In this document: piece after piece, positions 37,539-46,161 of the stretch | Numbering within the stretch: the stretch's first letter is position 1 | Layout: each line of letters starts with the position of its first letter | Assembly: GCF_007746795.1 (NCBI RefSeq) | Contig: NZ_CP036343.1 | Span: 1 to 64,000 of the forward strand | DNA length: 64,000 nt | Direction of reading: 5' to 3' | Source of the DNA: Gimesia algae | GTDB lineage: Bacteria; Planctomycetota; Planctomycetia; Planctomycetales; Planctomycetaceae | Notes under the pieces: model-generated | The model's input: the letters and a program-made list of their open reading frames with translations, nothing else | Databases searched by the model: none | What the model was told of the DNA's origin: nothing | Position numbers and translations under genes: made by a program

Positions 37539-39748
37539 ACGCAGTCTCCGCCTTAGAACCCAAATGGAAACAGATTCTGCACACGCCGATGTCACATCTG
37601 CTCCGTGGACGGATCACCGGTCCTCAAGAGCCCCTGGAACAGCTTGATACGAGTGACTTTCCTGATAATCTGGTCGAGGTGATCCGGGAAATCACAGATC
37701 ATCTGGACGGACGCCTGCGCTGGAACGTCGCGTTACGGCTGGCTAAATCCTGTAGTGCGCTGCTGCGCGAAGGTTGTGCAGCAACCCAGTTGGTCGAACA
37801 GTTGAGTGAACCGGAAAGTATCGCCGCCCTGATCCGCGCGACGCGCAGAATCGACTGGATATTAAACGCCCCTTTGCCCGCCCGTCTATGGCCCACCGTC
37901 GAACGCATCGTCGTTAATCAGCGTGTTAATTCACGCGCCGCCCGCCAGATGCTCAACCGCGTCTGTCAGACTCTGCAGTGGCAGTTGGACGGCGGCCGCA
38001 CGCTTGAAGAAATCGCCAGCCAGTGTGGAGACGCTGTCGCTTTAAGCGGCCTGGTTTATGAAACGCATTCGCTGGGAGAACTGCTGGAATATCGTCTACC
38101 CGAATCAATAATGTCGGTCGTACTGGATGTCGTACAGAAATCGCGACTCTGGCCGGCAGAAAAACGGGATGTCGCCCGCGAACTGTGTGCGCACTTCGCC
38201 GATGGAATCGATCAGGGAGAAAGTGAAACAGCGTTGATCGAATCGTTCGGCGCTCCCAAAACCGCTGCGAAGCTCATCCGCCGCGCACGTCTGCGGAATA
38301 GACCGTTCCACTGGCGCGCCCGCCGCCGCGCCTGGCAGACAGCGATCGTCATGTTGATGATTGTTCTGGTCCCCTGGTCCGTGGTTACCGTTCGATTAAT
38401 TGTCGCACGACCCACAATCAAGTTCGATATGATTCAGCAACTGGATGATCAGAGCCGCACGATTCCCCGGGAAGAGCGGGCGTGGCCCCTCTATCTGCAG
38501 GGGCTCTCAATGTCGACAAAAGTAGATCGAATCAAGTCGGCAAAACTCAATCTTGCCGGGATGTCTGAGGGACCCGCCAGCAAGGACTGGCCTGATGTGA
38601 AAAAGTATCTGAAATCTCATTCCCAACAGATCGATATGTATCTTCAAGCAGCCAGCCGTCCCGCACTCGGATTCGTCAATCGACCCCAGGCAAATGACTT
38701 CGATGAATTTCGGGAATTAAACAGACCGTATGAACTGAATCCGCCTGGTAATACAGACTTCAACATTTCCATACCGCAAGCTGACGCACTGAGAGGCAAT
38801 GTCATCCCCCAGTTAACCGGTGCGATTCATCTGGCAGCAGAAGAGGGGAATGCGGAACGCTGTCTGCAACTGCTATTGGCGCGAATCAATGTGGTTGAAC
38901 ATTTCCGACAGTCGAGTCCCTGGGCGATCATCCAGAGTAGTGCAAACGGAGAAGCAGGTCGTAGTGCACTTTTGGCTGCGCAGATCGTAGAGACATATCC
39001 GAAACTGTTTAATGATCAGCAGTTGAAGATCCTTTTTCAAAAATTACAGCAAATGCCAATACCGCCACTCAATCTGATTGAGCCCAGAGAACAGGATATC
39101 CAAAATCTGCTACAGCATACTTACACAGACGATGGTAACGGCGCGGGCCGATTTACCGTGCATGGCTTCCAGATATTGAAGACACTGGCAGGGAGTTCCT
39201 CTGAGAAACGCAGACTGTTGCTCTCCACGATTCCGTCTCTGGTCAGTCAGGATCCAAGGGAACCAGATCGAAGCAGTTGGATTCCGTTTCAGGTCAAGTC
39301 AGGTTTCCTGGCGATGCAGATTGCGGATCGCAAAGAGATGCGTCGCGAGCTGCAGTATTTGAACCAGCTCCTGAGTGAGGCGATCACCAATGCAACTCCA
39401 GAGTCAGAGGACGCCTACAGTGGAGAATATCAACGCCTGATGGATTCCCCTGAGTTGCGGCTCAAATATCTGCCTGCCTTCTTGTTGATGTCTCCCCTCG
39501 AGTCCTACAATTATATGAATTTCCACAAGCATTCGGTGACCCAGCGTGCTGAAGCATTGGTTATGCTTGCAGCCGACATGTATCGCCGTGAGCATGGTCG
39601 GTATCCGGAATCATTACAGGAACTCGTTCCCGACTATTTCTCTGAAATTCCCGTCGACCCGCAAACGGGTAAACCGCTGCGTTATCAGATCAAAGAGGGA
39701 CGCCCGGTCGTCGAAGCGCCGAATTTGCCTGAAACCACAGATGACTGA
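37535..39748 (+). CDS. Membrane protein partnered with PadR (HAAS-like N-terminus)
   Basis: The 737-residue protein has a helical cytoplasmic part (about 1-262). Its last section (EKRDVARELCAHFADGIDQG and ESFGAPKTAAKLIRRA) resembles the HAAS domain that accompanies PadR regulators. One strong transmembrane helix (about 267-290) follows, then a large region outside the membrane with no domain I can name. It ends with YRREHGRYPESLQELVPDYF, a segment like those at the end of type II secretion pseudopilin-type and other planctomycete surface proteins. The ATG overlaps the PadR stop, so the two are made together. A sensing or anti-regulator role is inference. Confidence 0.75.
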   Translation: MNAVSALEPKWKQILHTPMSHLLRGRITGPQEPLEQLDTSDFPDNLVEVIREITDHLDGRLRWNVALRLAKSCSALLREGCAATQLVEQLSEPESIAALIRATRRIDWILNAPLPARLWPTVERIVVNQRVNSRAARQMLNRVCQTLQWQLDGGRTLEEIASQCGDAVALSGLVYETHSLGELLEYRLPESIMSVVLDVVQKSRLWPAEKRDVARELCAHFADGIDQGESETALIESFGAPKTAAKLIRRARLRNRPFHWRARRRAWQTAIVMLMIVLVPWSVVTVRLIVARPTIKFDMIQQLDDQSRTIPREERAWPLYLQGLSMSTKVDRIKSAKLNLAGMSEGPASKDWPDVKKYLKSHSQQIDMYLQAASRPALGFVNRPQANDFDEFRELNRPYELNPPGNTDFNISIPQADALRGNVIPQLTGAIHLAAEEGNAERCLQLLLARINVVEHFRQSSPWAIIQSSANGEAGRSALLAAQIVETYPKLFNDQQLKILFQKLQQMPIPPLNLIEPREQDIQNLLQHTYTDDGNGAGRFTVHGFQILKTLAGSSSEKRRLLLSTIPSLVSQDPREPDRSSWIPFQVKSGFLAMQIADRKEMRRELQYLNQLLSEAITNATPESEDAYSGEYQRLMDSPELRLKYLPAFLLMSPLESYNYMNFHKHSVTQRAEALVMLAADMYRREHGRYPESLQELVPDYFSEIPVDPQTGKPLRYQIKEGRPVVEAPNLPETTDD

Positions 39749-39779
39749 GAAGAGTCAGTAGCAGTCGAAATTTTCACCA

Positions 39780-41726
39780 TTAAACAGGGTCGCTGGAATC
39801 ATCCTGTTCAATCACCTGTCGTACTTTGACGGCCAGCTGATGACGGCTGAATGGTTTTTGCAGAAAGATGATCCCGTCTTTGAGTACGCCATGATCGGCG
39901 ATGATATTCACCGTATAGCCGGAGATGTATAAGACCTTCAGTTCGGGGCGAATGATCTTCAGCGTGTTAAATAAATCTTTCCCGTTCATTTCCGGCATGA
40001 CCACATCTGAGATCAACAGATCAATCGTTCCCTGAAAATCCTGTGCAGCCTGTATCGCTTCGCGGGGGTTGGTCGCCGTCAAAACCTGGTAGCCCAGCGA
40101 TGCCAAAATATCTCGAGTGGTGCGCGCCAGCATCGCTTCATCATCGATCAGCAGGATGACTTCGTTTTGGCCTGGCGGTGTTTCAAATGTTTCCTTAACG
40201 ACTCTTGTTTTCTCCCCTGTGGCCTGCCGAGGCAGAGAGATTTCAAATCGCGAACCACTTCTGACTTCACTGCTGACCTGAGTCAGACCTTTGTTCTGTT
40301 TAACAATCCCATAAATGGTTGCCAGTCCCAGGCCGGTTCCTTTTCCCGCTCTTTTGGTAGTAAAAAAAGGTTCAAAAATATTCTTCAAGGTCTCCTGGTC
40401 CATGCCGCTACCACTATCACTGACCGCCAGTTGCACATACTTTCCGGGAAGATAACCCGGATGCTCCCGGCAGAATGCTTCATCAAATTCGATATTACGT
40501 GTTTCCAGCGTAATTTTCCCGATGCCGGAGATTGCGTCACTGGCATTCACACACAGGTTCGCCAGGATCTGATCGATTTGCGAGGGATCCATTTTGACCA
40601 GTCCCAGGGAAGCACCCGGCAACCAGACAAATTCGATTCCCTCACCAATCAGCCGCCGCAACATCTTGATCATGTCTTCAATGATTTCATTCAGATCGAG
40701 TAGTTTGGGCTCAATCACCTGGCGACTGGCAAAAGCCAGTAATTGTTCCGTCAGTTCCGCGGAACGTTCGGCGGCACTGCGAATTTCCACCAGATGGTCG
40801 TACAGGGGATGTTTCGCATCAATGTCCAGCAGTCCCAGGCCGACATGTCCTAAGATGACATTCAGCATATTATTGAAATCATGGGCCACCCCACCGGCCA
40901 GTCTGCCAATCGATTCCATTTTCTGAGAAGCGGCGAACTGTTCCAGCAATTTCCGGTTTTCTTCTTCCAGCGATTTTCGCTCAGTGATATCTTCGGTCAG
41001 CATCACGATGCCGCCAATGGTACCCGGCGATTCATGCCAGGGCTGGATCACCCAGCGCAGCCACTGCAGTGAACCATCCGCGCGAATGAAACATTCTTCG
41101 TTACGTAAAACAGAACCAGCCAATGCCCGCTGATGCGCGGTTTTCCAGTGCTCCGGGATTTCAGGGAAAACTTCATAATGCGAACGACCGAGCAGGATCT
41201 CACCGTCCAGACCGTAGTCCTGCAACCAGCGCTGGCTCGTCGCCAGATAACAGAGTTGCTGATCGAATAAGGCGATCGCGATGGGAGCGTTTTCAATGAA
41301 GGTGTGTAACACATGCTCACTGATTCCGAGCTTGGGATGAGAACTCTGCTCAACAGATTTTGTATGCAGCTGATACAGGGCTCCGATGATGTTCCCGTTT
41401 TCCTCCCTTACCGGTAAAATCCGTCCCGTAACTAAATGCTCTGCAGCATGGCTTTCTTTCAGAAAAGTCCTGTCCGGGATATTCACTGTCTGGCCAGACT
41501 GTAGAACCGGTTCCAGTAGAAGGCTGTGATCGAGCGCCTGAGACTTACTGGAGAACTCCAGGATTTCAGAAACAGCTTTGCCATGCGAGTCACTCTGTTT
41601 CCAGCCTGTCAACTGTTCAGCGGCAGAGTTCAAGAGCATGACCTGCTTTGGAAGACTGACTATAATTAACGTGTCAGTCAGGTTCTGCAATGCCGCTGCA
41701 TACCAGTCTGTACCATGTTGGTCCAT
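39780..41726 (-). CDS. PAS-domain hybrid histidine kinase/response regulator
   Basis: The 648-residue soluble protein contains two PAS domains (about 5-115 and 140-255), a HisKA-type phosphoacceptor segment [12 protein letters not shown] (His about 282), an ATPase domain with DSGSGMDQE and [13 protein letters not shown] (G1 and G2 boxes), and a C-terminal receiver domain. In the receiver, [13 protein letters not shown] has its phosphoacceptor Asp near 574. There is no transmembrane segment, so it senses an internal signal. No partner regulator or output gene lies beside it. The C-terminal receiver may pass phosphate to an unlinked histidine phosphotransfer protein. It is convergent with the PadR-linked gene. 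Confidence 0.93.
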   Translation of the reverse strand: MDQHGTDWYAAALQNLTDTLIIVSLPKQVMLLNSAAEQLTGWKQSDSHGKAVSEILEFSSKSQALDHSLLLEPVLQSGQTVNIPDRTFLKESHAAEHLVTGRILPVREENGNIIGALYQLHTKSVEQSSHPKLGISEHVLHTFIENAPIAIALFDQQLCYLATSQRWLQDYGLDGEILLGRSHYEVFPEIPEHWKTAHQRALAGSVLRNEECFIRADGSLQWLRWVIQPWHESPGTIGGIVMLTEDITERKSLEEENRKLLEQFAASQKMESIGRLAGGVAHDFNNMLNVILGHVGLGLLDIDAKHPLYDHLVEIRSAAERSAELTEQLLAFASRQVIEPKLLDLNEIIEDMIKMLRRLIGEGIEFVWLPGASLGLVKMDPSQIDQILANLCVNASDAISGIGKITLETRNIEFDEAFCREHPGYLPGKYVQLAVSDSGSGMDQETLKNIFEPFFTTKRAGKGTGLGLATIYGIVKQNKGLTQVSSEVRSGSRFEISLPRQATGEKTRVVKETFETPPGQNEVILLIDDEAMLARTTRDILASLGYQVLTATNPREAIQAAQDFQGTIDLLISDVVMPEMNGKDLFNTLKIIRPELKVLYISGYTVNIIADHGVLKDGIIFLQKPFSRHQLAVKVRQVIEQDDSSDPV

Positions 41727-42033
41727 GTAAAAGATTCCGGTCTAGATGAGTATCTGAAGCTGCAAATATTTCAGGAAATCCGGACCGAGTCTCTCCCTTG
41801 GGAAAGATGATGTGAACTCAGGCCCGCAATGGTCATTATATAACGGAATTTCCCGGTAAATGCATTAAAAAATGGGAATCGCTATTCAGAATAGAAGCAT
41901 ATAAGTCAAACACAAATTTCTCAGCGGGGCTGAACAGGTACTCGATTCATGTTGATTGTGAACCGGACGATTGTGTACTAAGATGAGCGAAATCTTTATG
42001 AACACCAGAATCCATTCAGGAGCAGATTGATCC
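41727..42033. other. Divergent intergenic region
   Basis: These 307 bases between the histidine kinase gene (-) and the monooxygenase-domain gene (+) hold no credible gene. The right half is AT-rich and probably contains the promoter for 42034, but I cannot assign -35/-10 elements with confidence. Confidence 0.4.
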
Positions 42034-42318
42034 ATGATCACCGTCGGCATGAATTACCACGTTATTGCAGGGAAACAGGAATCATTTGAAGAAAAGTTCG
42101 CCAGCGTGCTTACCGCCTTGAATGGAGCCGAAGGTCATGACAATTCCAGCCTCTGGAAGGATGTCGCCGACGATGCCTCCTACATGATCACCAGCGAATG
42201 GTCCGACGAACAGGCGTTCAAAGACTTCATCCAGAGCGATGCCTTCCGCGCTGTCACCAACTGGGGCAAAGAAGAAATCCTCTCCGACCGCCCGCGGCAC
42301 AAAATTTACAAGCATTAA
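42034..42318 (+). CDS. Antibiotic-biosynthesis-monooxygenase (ABM) domain protein
   Basis: The 94-residue protein is a single ABM dimeric ferredoxin-like barrel: MITVGMNYHVIAGKQESFEEKF for strand and helix one, SSLWKDVADDASYMITSEW for the central strands, then AFKDFIQSDAFRAV. AGGAG precedes the start. Members range from haem-degrading to quinol monooxygenases and many have unknown roles, with cofactor-free oxygenation common. No haem-ligand histidine stands out. It is convergent with the large M56 gene, 17 bases away. Confidence 0.82.
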   Translation: MITVGMNYHVIAGKQESFEEKFASVLTALNGAEGHDNSSLWKDVADDASYMITSEWSDEQAFKDFIQSDAFRAVTNWGKEEILSDRPRHKIYKH

Positions 42319-42335
42319 GTCAAAGCGGGCCGCAG

Positions 42336-45300
42336 TCACTCATTGAGTTGGATTTCGATCTCACCCAGGTCTTTCTGCTCACCAGGCTGCAGGGTAAATT
42401 CATGAGTGATCTGGGGCTGCCCGTTGACGATCTTGACGTGACGATATGTTGCACCGGGAATCAGAGCGGGAAATGTCTGTTTTCCGTCTGCATCGGTGGT
42501 GCATGCGGATGGCAAACTGTAATTGACTCGGTCAATATTAAATACGAGTTCTTCATCCGCCCATAATTTGCCACTTCGTATTGCCTGAAAATCGTACTTT
42601 GGGGTACCAGGCGTAACGACCAGGTACAAGCCGCCGATAATTTTCTCTGCGATGGGTTTTCCGTCGGAATCCACGTATCTCGCATTTGCAGAGCCACAGG
42701 GCTTGAGCACAATTTTGGATCCTTTGGTCCTGGCACTGATCTTTGCGACGGCACCCAGACGGTTCTTCGGGTCGAGAAAATAGACCGGGTATTCGACGCC
42801 TTCACGTAGTCCATGAAGTTCGAACGTGTCATTGTTTAATTCGACGGGAAGACCGCGCCAGTCGGGTGACAATGGGTCTAGTTTCAGCCTTGAAATCATG
42901 ATCGCGTGTTTGATCGATTGGCCTTGTTCGTCGATGAGCGTTCCGGCGACGGTTGCACCCGGCTGCATCTCTATTTTCATCGGTTTCAGAGTTTCATCTT
43001 TAGCCGGATTGATCTTCTGGAAGGCGTGCGCGTACATTCGCGTGCCCCCTGGTTTCCCACTGTTAAGAACTTCCGAGTCCCGTTCCTGCAGGATGTAGTT
43101 TTTCTCCGCCGCATGGACGAGTAACGTACCCGGGCCGGGTAAGACGGGAATCTGAAACTTCCCTGACGTGTCTGTTTTCTGACTACTTTGCCAGCCAGAG
43201 ACGATGTCATCCAGCAGTCTTTTGTCGTTGGTCATCTCGGGATAATACTGGACCGAGGCCCCTTGTAACGGCTGGCCGGTCTTTGCGTCGCGGACAAAGC
43301 CTTCTGCCAGCACAACCTTGTCGAGTTTAATCTCAATCTCTTTCGAAGTTTCAGGAGTCCAGCGCAGGTCTTTTACTTCCCGGGTGAGATAGGGAGTCCC
43401 TGGAGGCGGATAGGCGACAATCCCGAATCGGACGCCCGGACGGGGATTCAACCGAAAACGTCCCGCTTCGTCGGTCTTACCTTCAACCGAAACCATCGAA
43501 CCAAAGGGTTCCTCCTGGCTGGCCCAGATTTTAATTCGAGTATTGGCAGCAGGTTTTCCGCTGTCGCCCAGCAGAACTCGGCCTGAAAACCACTGTGCCG
43601 GTGCGAGTACAATCGTCAGCTCTTCCCCCGGCTTGATATTTTTGACAATGTCACGATATGTTCCGTCGTGTTTGCTGCGTTCTTCGGGTTGACCCGAATT
43701 GAGGATTACCCACTGCGGAGCGAATTTCTCGGAGCCGGGAATTTTCAGAGTGACTCCTCTTCGCAGATCAAACATGTTCAGCAACAGTTTGCCCTGGTCA
43801 TCAGTTTTGCGGGGACTGAAGGTCAGGATGGAATCAGGGCCAATGTTCATTCTATTCTGAGGGCGTTTGGCCGGTTTAACTGCAGTCTGCAAAGGTTGGA
43901 TGGCGGCACTGGGAGTCGCCGAGATTTTGATGTTGAGCAGTTCCATCTCCAGCGATAAATGTTTCGCAGGCCGTCCTTCCGGATCGACGAACTGGATGAC
44001 ACCGTTTGATGGTACGGGAAGTTTCTGATCGACGGTCATGGTATCACCGTGCCATTTTCTGGCCCGTGAGTAGATCCCCGAGAATTCTGTCCGGGCGAGG
44101 AGGCTCATCTCAGTATACTTTTTCCGCGCATCAGCAGGCAGCGACAGTTCGTAGTGACCTGACTTGTCCGCCACTCCTTCTGCCAGCATTTTTCGATCGG
44201 GTTTTGTCTCATCCACAGGTTTCAACCCGATGACTTTCACCTGTGCCCCTGCGGCCGGTTTTCCTTCGTGGGTGGTAATGGTACCCCGTACTGTGAATCC
44301 TTTCGCCACGGGTTCGGTCGGCTTTGATTCATCAGTTTGAGCGACCGCCGGCGTGAAGGTTACCGCCGCGATACCCGCTGCCATGCTGAGTGAGAGCACG
44401 ACGAGGAGCAGCAGTTTCTTTTTTGAGAGCCGGGTTAAGCGACTCCGTTTTTGATCGAGCAGGCCGGCGACCCGATGTTCGAGCTTCCAGCGCGAGGTAA
44501 ACAGGCCGATCGCACCGGGCAGGACCCGCTCACTTGGAATCAGCCTGGCCAGGCTTAACAATGTTCGACTGTACGATGGCGCATCGGTTTCCGTCAGCAC
44601 AAAGTTGTCGCAGACTTCCTCACGCGCCTGTGCCAGTTGCCGGTTCAAGACTTTCACAAGTGGATGCAACCAGCACAATGCTGACACCAGGTTTTGGATC
44701 AGCAGAATCACCTGGTCGCGGCGAACGCTATGCGCGATTTCGTGAATGAAAATATCCCGCAATGCCTCGGGAGTGATCTGACCGGCAATCTGTTCCGGAA
44801 AAATGACCCGCGGCCTGAACAGACCGGTGGAAACGGGCCCTGATATGTGCGCTGACAAAACCAGTTCCGGCAGACGGTTTTGTGGAAACATTCGTCCCGC
44901 TTCCGAGAACGACTCTGCCAGGCAGGCACTCGTATTGGGTTTCGCAGTACGCAAAATAGCGGTGAGTCGAGACCAGCCTGTGAACTGCCTGATCAGTACG
45001 ATGACCGTTCCGACCAGCCAGATAAGTAGAACACTCTGTAGCGTAATGCGGAGTGTGTGAACGGCTTCTGCTTCCTTCGTGGGAACGACACTCGCGACGA
45101 GTGCCAATTTTTTCGGTGTCCTGGATAATTCCAGCACGGAACCGGAATGTAGTTCCCGCTTGAGTGTGCCCGGTTCTGTCGGATCAGGTAATGCAGCCTG
45201 TGCTGCATATTGTCGTTCGCGGTTCCCGGCTGAGGAGATCATGGGTAAGGAATCGACTACGACTGGATCATACCTCACCTCAGTACCTGGGCGGGAAGCC

Positions 45301-45548
45301 AAATCATCTGATTCCAGTGAGAAAGTCCACAGACTTTTTCCTGAAACCTGCATGACCAGCGTAATCACAGGAGTCAGCAGGATCAGGATCAACGCCGAAC
45401 ACAGCAGACCATAGCGGGCCGCAGGATTTCGACGCAGGAACAAAGCCAGCAACAACGCAGTCGCGGTCACAAACGTCACCTGCAGCAGCACATTCATGCC
45501 ACCCGTCAGGAGCAGGTCATCGGGGTTCCAGAAATCAAATATGATCAT
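42336..45548 (-). CDS. BlaR1-type M56 peptidase with carboxypeptidase-regulatory-like repeats
   Basis: The 1,070-residue protein has an N-terminal membrane part (helices near 15-40, 45-65 and about 165-185), a zinc protease motif HEIAH (about 269-273) with CWLHPLVK after it, and a further helix (about 375-400). Beyond the membrane, instead of the penicillin-binding sensor of BlaR1, it carries several Ig-like carboxypeptidase-regulatory-like domains (VRGTITTHEGKPAAGAQVK, GRVLLGDSGKPAANTRIK, GFVRDAKTGQPLQGASVQ). The ATG overlaps the BlaI stop (ATGA). By analogy it cleaves the repressor when its outer domains are engaged. The signal is unknown. Confidence 0.88.
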   Translation of the reverse strand: MIIFDFWNPDDLLLTGGMNVLLQVTFVTATALLLALFLRRNPAARYGLLCSALILILLTPVITLVMQVSGKSLWTFSLESDDLASRPGTEVRYDPVVVDSLPMISSAGNRERQYAAQAALPDPTEPGTLKRELHSGSVLELSRTPKKLALVASVVPTKEAEAVHTLRITLQSVLLIWLVGTVIVLIRQFTGWSRLTAILRTAKPNTSACLAESFSEAGRMFPQNRLPELVLSAHISGPVSTGLFRPRVIFPEQIAGQITPEALRDIFIHEIAHSVRRDQVILLIQNLVSALCWLHPLVKVLNRQLAQAREEVCDNFVLTETDAPSYSRTLLSLARLIPSERVLPGAIGLFTSRWKLEHRVAGLLDQKRSRLTRLSKKKLLLLVVLSLSMAAGIAAVTFTPAVAQTDESKPTEPVAKGFTVRGTITTHEGKPAAGAQVKVIGLKPVDETKPDRKMLAEGVADKSGHYELSLPADARKKYTEMSLLARTEFSGIYSRARKWHGDTMTVDQKLPVPSNGVIQFVDPEGRPAKHLSLEMELLNIKISATPSAAIQPLQTAVKPAKRPQNRMNIGPDSILTFSPRKTDDQGKLLLNMFDLRRGVTLKIPGSEKFAPQWVILNSGQPEERSKHDGTYRDIVKNIKPGEELTIVLAPAQWFSGRVLLGDSGKPAANTRIKIWASQEEPFGSMVSVEGKTDEAGRFRLNPRPGVRFGIVAYPPPGTPYLTREVKDLRWTPETSKEIEIKLDKVVLAEGFVRDAKTGQPLQGASVQYYPEMTNDKRLLDDIVSGWQSSQKTDTSGKFQIPVLPGPGTLLVHAAEKNYILQERDSEVLNSGKPGGTRMYAHAFQKINPAKDETLKPMKIEMQPGATVAGTLIDEQGQSIKHAIMISRLKLDPLSPDWRGLPVELNNDTFELHGLREGVEYPVYFLDPKNRLGAVAKISARTKGSKIVLKPCGSANARYVDSDGKPIAEKIIGGLYLVVTPGTPKYDFQAIRSGKLWADEELVFNIDRVNYSLPSACTTDADGKQTFPALIPGATYRHVKIVNGQPQITHEFTLQPGEQKDLGEIEIQLNE

Positions 45549-45964
45549 GGGGATTGCCTCCGTTTTTTGGCTTTTTGATTCGGATCGGTCTCGGCTGCTT
45601 CAATCATGGCACGAATCCGTGCGGCTTCATCGGCAGACAGGCCCCGGTATTCCAATAGCGCAGTCACCATTTCCTCCGGGGAACCGGCAAACAGACGATC
45701 CACCATCTGCGAGACTTTGGCACCCAGCGAAGCTGTGCGGGGACGATTTGCGGAATAGACGAACGTTCGCCCCTGTTCGCGGTGTTTGAGCCAGCCCTTT
45801 TCTTCCAGTCGCACGAGCATGGTCTGCACGGTATTACGGGCCAGTGGACGGCGGGCTGACAACGCTTCCCGCATTTCACTCACCGTCACTTCCTCGCGCT
45901 GCCACACGACTTCCATAATCTCGCGCTGAATTTCCGTCAGCGGACTGGGATCTGCTTTCGCCAT
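45545..45964 (-). CDS. BlaI/MecI-family repressor
   Basis: The 139-residue winged-helix repressor starts at ATG 45964 with GGAG six bases upstream. The longer frame to 45970 would begin with TTG against the ribosome site. The DNA-binding part (LTEIQREIMEVVW, then ARNTVQTMLVRLEEKGWL, about residues 40-57) and the wing GRTFVYSA match the family. The C-terminal dimerisation part holds the cleavage region of BlaI/MecI in family members. It overlaps the M56 gene, the usual sensor-protease partner. Two palindromic operators lie directly upstream (45986-46028). No beta-lactamase gene is nearby. Confidence 0.92.
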   Translation of the reverse strand: MAKADPSPLTEIQREIMEVVWQREEVTVSEMREALSARRPLARNTVQTMLVRLEEKGWLKHREQGRTFVYSANRPRTASLGAKVSQMVDRLFAGSPEEMVTALLEYRGLSADEAARIRAMIEAAETDPNQKAKKRRQSP

Positions 45965-45985
45965 TTCCAACTCCTGTATCCGTTG

Positions 45986-46028
45986 TGCCTACGTTGTGTA
46001 GGTAAAGAATACCTACGCATTGTAGGTA
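45986..46028 (-). promoter_or_regulatory. Tandem BlaI-type operators
   Basis: Two 19-bp palindromes of the form TACCTAC-N5-GTAGGTA are seen: 45986-46004 (left arm TGCCTAC, one mismatch) and 46010-46028 (perfect arms). Their centres are 24 bp apart, about two helix turns, which suits cooperative dimer binding. They lie 22-64 bases upstream of the BlaI start, where binding would shut off the blaI-M56 transcript. Confidence 0.8.
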
Positions 46029-46161
46029 TGTCAACAGGAATTTTTCAGATCAGCGGATCAACCAGCGTTCTTCTTTCTGAACGGACACCGGGCAGACCGC
46101 TGCCTGATCAGATCGAATACGGACGTCCTGAACGCTTCTGAAGAAAATCAGGCTGAGTTTC

